NCBI GenBank assembly: GCA_947243795.1
Contig: OX365928.1
Coordinates: forward strand, 124,001 to 188,000
Direction of reading: 5' to 3'
Length of the DNA: 64,000 nucleotides
Source of the DNA: Saccharomyces uvarum
Lineage: Eukaryota; Ascomycota; Saccharomycetes; Saccharomycetales; Saccharomycetaceae
Position 1 is the stretch's first letter. Each line of letters begins with the position of its first letter. Of this stretch, positions 21,851 to 31,352 are shown piece after piece. The notes beneath the pieces were generated by a model. The model saw nothing but the letters and a program-made list of their open reading frames with translations. It was not told the origin of the DNA and did no database searches. The translations under genes and the position numbers were made by a program.

Positions 21851-22678
21851 ATGTCGCCGCTAGTATTCGACATGCATGATATCCAGCTTCTGCGGAAGTA
21901 TGGTATTTGTGGTGTGCTGTCTGGAACTTTGCCCACTGCAGCACAACAGAATGTTTTCTTGTCGGTGCCTCTGAGGCTCATGCTGGAAGACGTGCTGTGG
22001 CTTCACCAAAACAATCTCGCCGATGTGAACATAATAAGACAAGAGGGCGATGAGATAATAGCAGGAATAACGCCAGAGAGGGGAGCCAAGCTAGCAAAAC
22101 TGGTGGAAGATCGCTTAAGGAAGTCGTTCGATTATCAGACGAAGTTCAAGAAAGACCAACACATCGCAAAATTAAAGAAAATCGGTATTATCAACGACGA
22201 GACTTCCGCAGAAGAACTGCAGCGGTTGGACAAATCTAACAACAACGACCAGCTGATCGAATCTTCTCTATTTATTGACATTGCCGACAATTCTTCTATC
22301 CTAAAGGACGATAGTATTGCTTTGAATGGCCCATCATATGATGATATTCGTAATTTATTGTTTAAGCAATACGAGCGGTCAGAAAAGATGCAGACGTACT
22401 TCCTGTACAAGAGATTAAGAGATCAAGGATACGTCCTGTCTCCGGGTGGTCGTTTTGGTGGGAAATTCATAGCATATCCTGGTGATCCCTTGCGTTTCCA
22501 TTCGCATTTGACCATCCAAGAGGCAATCGATTATCGTAGCGAGCCGATCGACTTGATATCTATGATAAGCGGTGCAAGACTAGGCACTACTGTTAAGAAA
22601 CTTTGGGTCATAGGGGGCGTTGAGGAAGAGACGGGAAGCACACATTTGTTCTCGGTGGAATGGGCAGGTTTCGGTTAA
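21851..22678 (+). CDS. SEN34: SEN34, catalytic subunit of the tRNA-splicing endonuclease
   Basis: From the ATG at 21851 the protein is 275 residues (MSPLVFDMHDIQLLRKYG), matching the S. cerevisiae length. The C-terminal endonuclease fold carries the catalytic triad: Tyr209 in AYPGDPLRF, His217 in FHSHLTI and Lys249 in TTVKKLW. Sen34 cuts the 3' splice site of intron-bearing tRNAs such as the tRNA-Pro in this window, on the mitochondrial surface. An in-frame ATG at 21776 would add 25 residues (MTEEDGRRIAITIYAKEG). I keep the internal start by homology, but the longer form is open and cannot be excluded. Confidence 0.95.
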   Translation: MSPLVFDMHDIQLLRKYGICGVLSGTLPTAAQQNVFLSVPLRLMLEDVLWLHQNNLADVNIIRQEGDEIIAGITPERGAKLAKLVEDRLRKSFDYQTKFKKDQHIAKLKKIGIINDETSAEELQRLDKSNNNDQLIESSLFIDIADNSSILKDDSIALNGPSYDDIRNLLFKQYERSEKMQTYFLYKRLRDQGYVLSPGGRFGGKFIAYPGDPLRFHSHLTIQEAIDYRSEPIDLISMISGARLGTTVKKLWVIGGVEEETGSTHLFSVEWAGFG

Positions 22679-23685
22679 ATTGAAAACCAACCATGCATTC
22701 TTCTTTTTCAGTTTCCTAGAGAAGCCTATATACTTTCAAATTATCTTTTCATAAAAATCATGCATAAATATAGTACAATTTATAAAGTTGCAATTATTTG
22801 ACCTGTTAACAGTAAAGTATTTTTCCTACTATACATTTGTTAACATTTAGTTCCGAGAATAATATTCAGATTTCTATAAATAAGATGAAAAAAAATTAAA
22901 TTTCTAAACTACCAATATGTTGTGGATTCACTCAGTTATAGCAACAGTAATGCTTGAACGTATGTTAAAAACTCTTCAGGTAGAATCGTCCGTACATTTT
23001 TCGCTATACAATGATCCCCAGTTAATTGGCGAAGATATAAACAATATTGTCTACGCTCAACTATTTTCGCACTTAATAACGTTGTTACTATGAAATTAAT
23101 GTTGCTAACAGACACTGAATTCTATAGGAAGCGAGCTTGCTCCCAATTGGGTCTTTCAGCAACATTTTCTCTTCAGCCATTTTCTGCAAACGAATAATGC
23201 AACGTGCAGTTGTCGACCTGCAAGAACAGTGGATTCAAGACGCTTTTCAGGCTCATCTCTTAGGTCAATTTTTCTTCGATTTTGATCTCTCATCTCGTCT
23301 TTTTCTTTCTTTTTCCATAGAAGTGGTTCGTTCACGTTTGCTCTCTTCACAACTTGATTCGCATCAAGATTGTACGTCATTTGAAGCGACCATAGCCCTA
23401 TCAATGTGCACGATGCCTGTCTTACAAAGCCACGTCGACCAAACCCACCCCATCGTGACTAGCCCGATGTGCATTCATTAGCGAGATATTCATACGACTT
23501 GATGTGCGCATCACCTACCCCAGCATCGCCTGTATCCTAATTAACCGAGAAGACCATACCGACGAAGAACTTCTGTACAAAAGAGCATTGTCAGCTATTC
23601 GTACATGATAACACCATCCTCATCTGCCCATCTAGCAGATTCACCCACTCCAGTAGGTACTTTCAAACAATCAATCTGCCGGACG
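22679..23685. other. SEN34 3' region and decayed sequence
   Basis: About 1 kb. The first part is AT-rich 3' flank. From about 23.1 kb short open pieces occur on both strands, none with a recognisable product. This may be the further decayed downstream part of the minus-strand relic at 23686-24418. In the S. cerevisiae reference a Ty1 occupies this interval; no Ty internal sequence is recognisable here. Confidence 0.4.
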
Positions 23686-24418
23686 TTATGATGTAGTGCT
23701 GAAGATCCCATGAGGGCCATCAACTGTTGATAGCGTTGCATTACATGCTTCACAGAGGTGTTTTACATTAGTACTGAAACACAGGGAGTCACGCTTGCCT
23801 CCTGTTGCCGATCCCGGTTCATAGATACAACCAGTCGCTACACCATATATACTCAGCCACACAGGTCCCAGCGAAAGTTGCGATTGGCAAAGCAACACCC
23901 GCTTTCACACAACTGGCTAAGTCGTTTTGAGGTGGTGCATCTCGGGTTAAATGAACTGCGTTTGTTAGTGTGTTCCCACACGCACTAATATAGATAGCAT
24001 GACCAGCTGCGAGGACGCCAAATAAAACAATAATAGCACTTGCAACAGTAAGGCGAATCCATGATAGTCGACGTAACCAAGTTGTCCACCCTCCAACGAT
24101 CAGCCTGATTGGAATAGGTCTAAAAATTTTTATGAAGATTAAAAGTGAGCCCGCTGCAAAACCTAATGTGACCAATATCAAGTAAGCATTTGCCGACGCT
24201 TCAACGACATCATAGTGAGGTATGGCCCTTAAAAACATTAAAAACGAGCACACTGCTGTAATGGATAGGACCAATATTAAACAGACATTGATGACCTCTT
24301 GGCGGAAACTAACCTTCTGTATCACATTTACGTCTGTTTTTCTCGGTTTGGGACCGGCCAGCGTTATTTTTATTCTAACGTGGGGTTTGATCCTTTTTAC
24401 AAATGAATTTCGGCTCAG
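23686..24418 (-). pseudogene. Degraded membrane-protein gene, family not recognised
   Basis: The minus strand encodes an open stretch of about 200 codons with no initiating ATG. It has four clear hydrophobic helices (for example VINVCLILVLSITAVCSFLM and LTVASAIIVLFGVLAAG) followed by a cysteine-containing region. A second minus-strand frame carries on downstream with similar composition. The absence of a start and the split frame say it is a broken gene; I count at least two breaks. I do not recognise the family and know no S. cerevisiae gene at this place. It lies between SEN34 and a cluster of tRNA and LTR sequences. Confidence 0.4.
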
Positions 24419-24620
24419 TTATCACTTTGCAATCAATGAACTGGAAGTGTTTCTTTTACTTTTAAATTTTATTAGGAATTAAATAATTAATTAATATTAT
24501 AATAATTAATTTGGCTTGGTGGCTTGAGCGGTCAAACGAGCTAGCACGAGAGAAAGAGAGAGAATAATGTTCATTCTCTATTGGCCATATATGCGGACAT
24601 ATAAAAAGTAAACTGAAAAA

Positions 24621-24695
24621 CTGCAATACGGGGAGTCGAATCCCAGGTCTTGAAGATGAAAGCGTGATGTGAAAGCACTCTACGGTAACCTTGAA
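24621..24695 (-). pseudogene. tRNA-Glu relic
   Basis: Read on the minus strand, the anticodon arm and 3' half closely follow yeast tRNA-Glu(UUC): CACATCACGCTTTCA around the anticodon, then TTCGACTCCCCGTAT for the T arm and acceptor. The D-arm half and the acceptor stem no longer pair. The stretch is thus a decayed tRNA gene, not a working one. It sits 28 bp from a delta LTR, consistent with Ty1 targeting to tRNA genes. Confidence 0.7.
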
Positions 24696-24722
24696 ATTTA
24701 TTGGCTTCTATAATATTACTAG

Positions 24723-25126
24723 TGAGATTTGTGTGGATTTTGATGTAATTGTTGGGATTCCATTTTTTAATAAGGCAATAATATTAGGTATGTAGATATA
24801 CTAGAAGTTCTCCTCCGGGATTTAGGAATCCATAAAAGGGAATCTGCAATTCTACACAATTCTATAGATATTATTATCATCGTTTTATATGTTATCATTC
24901 ATTGATCCTACTACATTATCAATCCTTGCGTTTCAGCTTCCACTAATTTCGATGACTATTTCTCATCATTTGCGTCATCTTCTAACACCGTATATGATAA
25001 TATACTAGTAACGTAAATACTAGTTAGTAGATGATAGTTGATTTATATTACAACAGTAAATACTAGTTAGTAGATGATAGTTGATTTATATTACAACATA
25101 GATGATAGTTGATTTATATTACAACA
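24723..25126 (-). mobile_element. Solo delta LTR (Ty1/Ty2) with target duplication and a repeated end
   Basis: On the minus strand it runs from the TGTTGTAATATAAATCAAC terminus to ACAAATCTCA. The body 24723-25055 is 333 bp, the full size of a delta LTR. Its U3 terminus is repeated in tandem: 43 bp at 25056-25098 and 28 bp at 25099-25126. The perfect 5-bp duplication ACTAG lies at 24718-24722 and 25127-25131, just outside the repeated copies, so the repeats arose inside the inserted LTR. It is a fairly young fossil, the product of LTR-LTR recombination, about 130 bp upstream of tRNA-Ala. Confidence 0.9.
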
Positions 25127-25255
25127 ACTAGATCGACAATACCTGAATCTTATTCCTTTTTATGTTGTGCATCATGTTGGAACAACTGAAGTTATAAAGC
25201 CCGCTCAATACTTTTTACATAGTATTCCTTGTCAACAAGGATTTCAAGATAATCT

Positions 25256-25328
25256 GGGCACATGGCGCAGTTGGTAGCGCGCTTCCCTTGCAAGGAAGAG
25301 GTCATCGGTTCGATTCCGGTTGCGTCCA
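25256..25328 (+). tRNA. tA(UGC)A: tRNA-Ala (UGC)
   Basis: A 73-nt cloverleaf without intron: acceptor GGGCACA pairs with TGCGTCC with wobble, discriminator A. A box TGGCGCAGTTGG, anticodon TGC at 25289-25291 in loop CTTGCAA, B box GGTTCGATTCC. A T run follows the gene for Pol III termination. It is syntenic with the chromosome I tRNA-Ala upstream of BUD14. Confidence 0.98.
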
Positions 25329-25824
25329 TTATTTTTTCCTTTTTGGCTCTGATAACCGAAGTTGTGAACAAATCAATCAACAGTGATAATAAATGTGGGT
25401 CCAATAACAGCCTATTCTCTACACTTTATCACCAGAGTCTAGTGATGCTTAAAGTTTTCTTCAACGAATTTTTTTAATGCATCCAAAAAGGGTCAAGCAA
25501 ACTGCTCTGACAACGTTTCATACCCAATTTACGACATGATATAGAAGCAAAAGTCGACAAAAAAAAATTGACACCTAAAACGGTCGCTACCGGGGGGTGC
25601 GTTTACTTTTGAAGCACTGAAGGCATTCTTAGATAAACAGAATGCGATCTGTCCAAATAAAAGAAATAAGATATAGCTTTTAAATGAGCTACGTAGGTGT
25701 CCACTTTTGTTCTGTATGCAAGGTTTGTTGTTACTTTTTTTCTTTTGAAAAATGGTCTTAAAAAGATTATATATTTATGAGTATGATGCAAGTTGGATGA
25801 ATAGGAAATGCTGTACAAATAATA
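25329..25824. other. Spacer tRNA-Ala to BUD14 3' end
   Basis: 496 bp of AT-rich DNA with a T run directly after the tRNA and an A run at 25559-25567. No gene or element seen. Confidence 0.6.
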
Positions 25825-27996
25825 TCATTTGTGAATAATGTCATCTAATTGCTTCATTAACACATCCATCCTGTCAAAAACTGGAGCATAGAGATGCTGA
25901 ACCAAGGAGTGTGGCTTAGAAGCCGGATCGGATACGTTGGTGTTCGAAGGTACCCTTGATCCGGAAAATGAACTATTTACGCTTGCTGAAGATATCACTC
26001 TTTGTTCATCCATGTAAAAATCTTCCTCTGATGATGAATGTAGCGATACGCTTGATTGCTTTTCTGTATCCTCTTTCGGTTGTCCCACTTCAGCTTGGGT
26101 TTTCTTTTCTTCGGTAGCTTCCAGACTGGGCTTATCTTGCGTCTTCTCTTGCGTTTGCTCTTGTACATTTTCGTTGTTCGACGACTCTTCAATTTTTAGA
26201 TTTGCGTGAATATATTGTGAAATGTCCTTTATTGCTCTAGATGATGGAATGCCACTGTTTTCCTCCACCACAACCGGAGTGGAAGGCGAATCGTTCGTCC
26301 ATTCCGATGACGAAGGTGAAAACTCGCCAATTGTTGAAAGAGAATTTTGGGAATCAGATTTCGCCATTCCGTTCGTAAATGGCATACGAGGTGCCTCAAA
26401 AACTTTTTTCAAATCGGTATCAAACTCACCATTAGTTGATTTCGATTTTTCGTCCCTTGCGTCTTGGTTCACATTAGGTCCATCTTCGTCTTCATTATTA
26501 GATAGTGGCATTACTAGTGATGAAACAGGTTTGAGCAGAACGTCATTTTTATTACTAGCTCTCCGAACCTTTTTAACATTCAAAGGTGTATTCAGGGACG
26601 TACTGAAGGAAACGTCACTCACTACATCGCTCATGTCATCGTCCTCGAGTTTGGTAAAATTTAGCTTAGCCTCAGTGAATTCGTCCCGGTGTCTTACTTT
26701 TGCATCCTCGTCATCGCCTTCACCATGGTCGTCGTCTTTCTCACCCTCGTTGTCACCATCTTCGTCACTATCGGAGGATTTCCCTTCAACCGCATCGTCT
26801 ATAAACCTATCTGCGTAACCAACAACGTCGTTGAAGCTAACAGACTTGTTACCCTTCCCATATCCCTTCAATGCCGGTGTCGGGGTCATACTGTCTGCAT
26901 CACTCTCGTTATCCTTATTGGAATCATCTTTGGAGTCCGTTGATGAAGCTACCGATTGCGAGGACATATTTTCATTTTTCCAGCAATTCAATCGAGCCAA
27001 TCTTTCAGGGAACGTTTCCAGAATTTCTGCAGGAGCAAACCCGATCTTACCGTCCGTGATCCTTTTCACTAACCACCAGTAGGCATCTTGGTCGTTCAAC
27101 AATATACACGGTTCGTCCTGTCCCAGTTGGCAATGTGAGGAATCATGTCCGTTGAACGCATAGAGTGCATATAATTTATCAGGATCTAGCTCTCTTGGCG
27201 GCGGCAAAGGTTGATAATCGTCGTTTTCTTCGTCCAAGTTACCGCTTTCACCTTCGAAGTCTGCGTCTTCGAACTTTCTATCAAAATCGTAATCGTCGGA
27301 GTAGTTTTCTTCCTCGTCTTCGTTTTCGTCTTCTGAAATGGCGTATTTCAAGCCATCGCTAAATTCGTCCATATCAGCAAGTTCGCGGTTCGCAGTATCG
27401 CCCACCACAGAATGTTCCTCCTCGTTATCACCACTATCCGTAGGGTCCGTTTCGATATCTTGTAGCCTTTTCTCTAAATTATCCTCAAATTCTGAATCTG
27501 AGTAATCGTAAGAGCCGGGCAATTCTGTGGAGTTCTCTTTTGAATGTCGTTGACCCCTTTCACTACCGTCGTGTGTATGTTTCTCCCCCTCCACCTCCAC
27601 CTCAACCTCTTTCTCGAAATCGTCGTCGTCGTCGTCTCTATGTCGCAAAGGCGCATGGCTCTTTTCTGCTGCATTACCCAATATACTGAGTTTCGAGTTG
27701 AAAGGTGAACTCTTATTGGAAGTGGGAGTTACCACGACACTCCCGCCCATGCTCTCGGAATCCTCGTTTCCTGAAGCCTGGTGACTTCCGATGGTAGGCC
27801 TATTATTGATAATATCTGAAAAGTCCTCTATTAGGGTCGGATCATTCAGCAGGGCATGCGATTGCGAGGCGTCCATGCCCAACTTTGACGTGATCAACGG
27901 AGGCACATAACCACCATCACGTGTAGCAGCTATAGACCTGATCTCCTTGACAGCACTTTCCGAAGCCCCATCAACATGCTGTTTCTTATTACTCAT
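25825..27996 (-). CDS. BUD14: BUD14, SH3-domain regulator of Glc7 and formin Bnr1
   Basis: 723 residues (707 in S. cerevisiae). Long acidic and serine-rich disordered stretches include DDDDDDFEKEVEVEVEGE near 121-138. An SH3 domain lies at about 275-330 (LYALYAFNGHDSSHC...DAYWWLVKRITDGKIGFAPAEILE). A PP1-docking motif KSVSF is at 384-388. A helical C-terminus ends QLDDIIHK. Bud14 targets the PP1 phosphatase Glc7 to the cortex and, with Kel1/Kel2, displaces the formin Bnr1; it affects bud-site selection and microtubule dynamics. The ATG is at 27994-27996. It is divergent from ADE1 with 485 bp between them. Confidence 0.95.
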   Translation of the reverse strand: MSNKKQHVDGASESAVKEIRSIAATRDGGYVPPLITSKLGMDASQSHALLNDPTLIEDFSDIINNRPTIGSHQASGNEDSESMGGSVVVTPTSNKSSPFNSKLSILGNAAEKSHAPLRHRDDDDDDFEKEVEVEVEGEKHTHDGSERGQRHSKENSTELPGSYDYSDSEFEDNLEKRLQDIETDPTDSGDNEEEHSVVGDTANRELADMDEFSDGLKYAISEDENEDEEENYSDDYDFDRKFEDADFEGESGNLDEENDDYQPLPPPRELDPDKLYALYAFNGHDSSHCQLGQDEPCILLNDQDAYWWLVKRITDGKIGFAPAEILETFPERLARLNCWKNENMSSQSVASSTDSKDDSNKDNESDADSMTPTPALKGYGKGNKSVSFNDVVGYADRFIDDAVEGKSSDSDEDGDNEGEKDDDHGEGDDEDAKVRHRDEFTEAKLNFTKLEDDDMSDVVSDVSFSTSLNTPLNVKKVRRASNKNDVLLKPVSSLVMPLSNNEDEDGPNVNQDARDEKSKSTNGEFDTDLKKVFEAPRMPFTNGMAKSDSQNSLSTIGEFSPSSSEWTNDSPSTPVVVEENSGIPSSRAIKDISQYIHANLKIEESSNNENVQEQTQEKTQDKPSLEATEEKKTQAEVGQPKEDTEKQSSVSLHSSSEEDFYMDEQRVISSASVNSSFSGSRVPSNTNVSDPASKPHSLVQHLYAPVFDRMDVLMKQLDDIIHK

Positions 27997-28279
27997 CCTC
28001 TTTCCACACGGAGAATGTTGTCCAAAATATGTATATTTCTCGTCTTCCTCGACTAGAAAACGGCCTGCTCCTTATTGCAATCCACGAATATACCAGAATG
28101 AAACCACTTCTGCTCGATACCTACCCAGAAAACACAACCGACTTACTACTATCTACGCTTCTGTACAGATGGGCCTGATGGGCCTGACCTGATTAGCCAT
28201 TATTCAAAATTTCACGTCATCTGAAACTTTTCCTAAAAGTGAAAAAGAAAGCCCCGAGGGTCACCCGAAGCAAGATAAC

Positions 28280-28294
28280 GAGTCAGACTGACTC
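28280..28294. promoter_or_regulatory. Gcn4/Bas1-type palindrome upstream of ADE1
   Basis: GAGTCAGACTGACTC: two inverted TGACTC cores separated by three bases, about 190 bp upstream of the ADE1 ATG. TGACTC is bound by Bas1 (with Bas2/Pho2), which activates purine genes when adenine is low, and by Gcn4. Confidence 0.8.
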
Positions 28295-28481
28295 GTGCGA
28301 GAGATGAGGATGTAATAATACTAATCTCGAAGATGCCATCTGTGCAGATGTACATATATATACTCATGTGGAGCGGAAGGATTGAGTGTTGTGTGTTTAA
28401 CTGAGTTGGATTTATAGCCTGGGCCAACCGCATCATAAGCATTGCCTAGAGGGATATCATATACAAAAGAGAGAAACAAGA

Positions 28482-29402
28482 ATGTCAATTACAAAGACTG
28501 ATTTGGACGGAATACTGCCATTGGTGGCCAGAGGTAAAGTTAGAGACATATACGAGGTGGACGCTGGTACGTTGCTGTTTGTCGCTACGGACCGTATTTC
28601 TGCATACGATGTTATCATGGAAAACAGCATTCCTGAAAAGGGGATTTTGTTGACCAAGCTATCGGAGTTCTGGTTTAAGCTGCTCTCCAACGACGTGCGC
28701 AACCATTTGGTGGACATCGCTCCAGGAAAGACCATTTTCGAGCACTTGCCCAAACAATTGAGCGAACCCAAGTACAAAACCCAACTGGAAGGCCGTTCTT
28801 TGTTGGTTCACAAACACAAGCTAATTCCATTGGAAGTCATTGTCAGAGGCTACATCACCGGGTCTGCTTGGAAGGAATACGTAAAAACTGGCACTGTGCA
28901 CAGCTTGCCACAGCCTCAGGGGCTCAAGGAGTCTCAAGAGTTCCCAGAGCCAATTTTCACTCCCTCTACCAAGGCTGAACAAGGTGAGCACGACGAAAAC
29001 ATTTCTCCCGCCCAAGCTGCTGAACTGGTGGGTGAAGACCTGTCCCGCAGGGTGGCAGAGCTGGCCGTGAGACTATATTCCAAGTGCAAAGAGTATGCCA
29101 AGGAAAAGGGCATCATCATTGCCGACACCAAGTTTGAATTCGGTATTGACGAAGAGACCAACGAGATCATCCTAGTGGACGAAGTGTTGACCCCAGATTC
29201 TTCCAGATTCTGGAACGGTGCCACCTACAAGCTGGGCGAATCCCAAGATTCCTACGACAAACAATTTTTAAGAGACTGGCTTACTGCCAATAAGTTGAAC
29301 GGTGTCAACGGTGTGGAAATGCCACAAGACATTGTCGACAGAACTAGGGCTAAATACATAGAAGCTTACGAGGCATTGACGGGCTCCAAATGGGCTCATT
29401 AA
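28482..29402 (+). CDS. ADE1: ADE1, SAICAR synthetase of purine biosynthesis
   Basis: 306 residues, same length as S. cerevisiae. It catalyses ATP-dependent condensation of CAIR with aspartate to SAICAR. Family motifs are visible: LVARGKVRDIYEVD for ATP binding, FVATDRISAYDVIM, EVIVRGYITGSAWKEY, and IIADTKFEFGID with LVDEVLTPDSSRFW. Loss of this enzyme gives red adenine-requiring colonies. The cytosolic enzyme is induced by adenine starvation through the Bas1-type site upstream. It is convergent with KIN3; the two coding regions end 112 bp apart. The gene appears intact. Confidence 0.98.
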   Translation: MSITKTDLDGILPLVARGKVRDIYEVDAGTLLFVATDRISAYDVIMENSIPEKGILLTKLSEFWFKLLSNDVRNHLVDIAPGKTIFEHLPKQLSEPKYKTQLEGRSLLVHKHKLIPLEVIVRGYITGSAWKEYVKTGTVHSLPQPQGLKESQEFPEPIFTPSTKAEQGEHDENISPAQAAELVGEDLSRRVAELAVRLYSKCKEYAKEKGIIIADTKFEFGIDEETNEIILVDEVLTPDSSRFWNGATYKLGESQDSYDKQFLRDWLTANKLNGVNGVEMPQDIVDRTRAKYIEAYEALTGSKWAH

Positions 29403-29514
29403 GCGTTTCTATTTGTTACAGGTCATCAGTGTATCTCGCACTAAATATATACATACGTATACATATGTATATACAATTATGTTTCTCGAAAAATTCAAAA
29501 AACGGATTTGAATC

Positions 29515-30831
29515 TCAACGATATCTCGTTTGCCAATGGTATGCAGGTTTAGTAAATTTTTTACCATAGTATCCGTTAATAGATTCCGGGACTTTACCAA
29601 TTTTTTTACCGTTGACTACTTCTCTGGCTCTTTCCTCCACGGCGTGTGTAAACTGTTCCTTCAATTGGCTCAGTTCTCGTTCGTATTCCATGGCTTGCTT
29701 CTCTAAGATTTTCTCGATGTTTGTCAGTTCATTTTCATAATCCAATAGTTTTCTTTCAAATCTCTCTAGTTGTAAAGATTTCCTTGCGGTCCGTATTTGG
29801 ATATCCTGTAGCAACTCGAAAGTGGAAGGCCTGGTTCTCAAGTTCACTTCTATCATTGAATGGATTATAGCATTGAGTCCTTTAGAGTAATATTCGGGGA
29901 TAGTCTCACATTTTCCGTTTTTGATCTTGGTTTGTAAGTCCAGGTAATTTTTTGCTTGGAATGGGGGATGTAACGAACACATCTCAAATATAACACAACC
30001 CAGCGACCAAATATCGGACAGTGGGGAGTATGGTTGGTCCATCAGCACTTCAGGTGACATATAGTAGGGCGTACCCACATATGTAGTTGCAAACTGAATA
30101 CTAGTTTCGAGGGACTTGGCTAGCCCAAAGTCACCCAGTTTAACCACAACTTGGCTGTAATCCATAGCGCTCCCCTTTTTGCGTGAATTTACTCTACGAT
30201 CTCTGTAGTAGTTATTGTTCACTTCACCGTGGCCATCGACTTCCTCATTGAGACTGTTATCGCTATCATCATAACTGAGGAATATATTGCCTGGTTTCAA
30301 ATCACGATGGATGACAATGTTTTTCCCCTTTACTGGCGGTTTCATCCGGTCATATATTGTGGTTAAAGTTGGCAATTCGACACCGTAATGACATTTATAG
30401 AGTGCACTCAATAACTGCGCCAAGATACCCCACACGATCTTCTCTGGTATGTATTTGTGTTCCTGTTTGTAATGTTTAATCATTTGGGACAGGTCACCTC
30501 TAGAACAGTACTCCATATATAGGTACAACACTTCTCTCTGTTCATTGAAGTCCCAATTATAGAATTCCACTATATTTTCATGCTTTAATTGTGACAAAAT
30601 GCTACATTCGGCAATCAACTGCTGTCTCTCTTTGCTGTTCATATGACCATATTTGATATCCTTTCTAACCAAAAGTTTCTTGGTGGGTATGTGGATAACT
30701 TTTCGTACGGATCCAAATGAACCTCTTCCGATTTCTTCAAGAACTTGATAATCCGATCTAGGTGGATTCCCTTGCTGCTGTTGCTGCTGTTGCGGGCTAT
30801 GATATTCCTGGAAAACCTGTCGTCTATGCAT
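29515..30831 (-). CDS. KIN3: KIN3, NIMA-related serine/threonine kinase
   Basis: 438 residues from the ATG at 30829-30831 (435 in S. cerevisiae). The extra residues are in the N-terminal glutamine run (QQQQQQQ). The kinase domain starts with IGRGSFGSV, has the catalytic loop [11 protein letters not shown] in [10 protein letters not shown] and the activation-segment end [10 protein letters not shown] characteristic insert before DFG (about 190-230) is retained. The C-terminus is a coiled coil ([20 protein letters not shown]). Kin3 is the NEK-family kinase, nonessential, linked to mitotic exit and DNA-damage response. The frame stays open 74 codons upstream through a long A/T run, but homology and codon quality place the start at MHRRQ. 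Confidence 0.95.
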   Translation of the reverse strand: MHRRQVFQEYHSPQQQQQQQGNPPRSDYQVLEEIGRGSFGSVRKVIHIPTKKLLVRKDIKYGHMNSKERQQLIAECSILSQLKHENIVEFYNWDFNEQREVLYLYMEYCSRGDLSQMIKHYKQEHKYIPEKIVWGILAQLLSALYKCHYGVELPTLTTIYDRMKPPVKGKNIVIHRDLKPGNIFLSYDDSDNSLNEEVDGHGEVNNNYYRDRRVNSRKKGSAMDYSQVVVKLGDFGLAKSLETSIQFATTYVGTPYYMSPEVLMDQPYSPLSDIWSLGCVIFEMCSLHPPFQAKNYLDLQTKIKNGKCETIPEYYSKGLNAIIHSMIEVNLRTRPSTFELLQDIQIRTARKSLQLERFERKLLDYENELTNIEKILEKQAMEYERELSQLKEQFTHAVEERAREVVNGKKIGKVPESINGYYGKKFTKPAYHWQTRYR

Positions 30832-31352
30832 GCTGAAGTACAGGACTGACCCAATCTTGGAATGGCGCTCGTAACCAAGCTTTCTAGGTATAGTGAGCTC
30901 TTTCATGATATAAAACATCGGTACTCTTCTGAAAAGTTCACTTTTATTTACATTTAACCCAATTAGGAAACGTGATGCAAAATTAACTTTAAAAAAAAAA
31001 AAAAAAAAGAGACTATACCCTAGTCTGAGCCTATCGGAAGACAATATTGCCACGGTTATTCCAGATTGCCAGGTACCATCATGTTCTAGCGTTACTGGCG
31101 TGTCTTTCGCCTATTAAATTTGATGCCCAAGGTGCCGTGAGTTTATACATTTGATCCCAAAAAAAGCATACACATGGCATATCAGTATATCAGTGCCATA
31201 AGTGGCATTTATTGTGCGAGGATCTGCCAAGCATAGCCTTTTGGGGCCCAACTCCAAAGAAATAAGTCTTTTGTTTTTGAACGATTTATGATATATACCT
31301 TTATAAAGATGCCGGATCATATTTCTCTATATATACTCATGAGATAGTTGCG
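30832..31352. other. KIN3 promoter and CDC15 3' flank
   Basis: 521 bp. It contains an 18-base A run (30992-31009) and only chance open frames. Confidence 0.6.

Noticed and set aside
30832-31053. 74-codon N-terminal extension of KIN3
   Set aside because: It runs through a poly-A/T tract translated as a phenylalanine run and lacks homology; MHRRQ is the family start.
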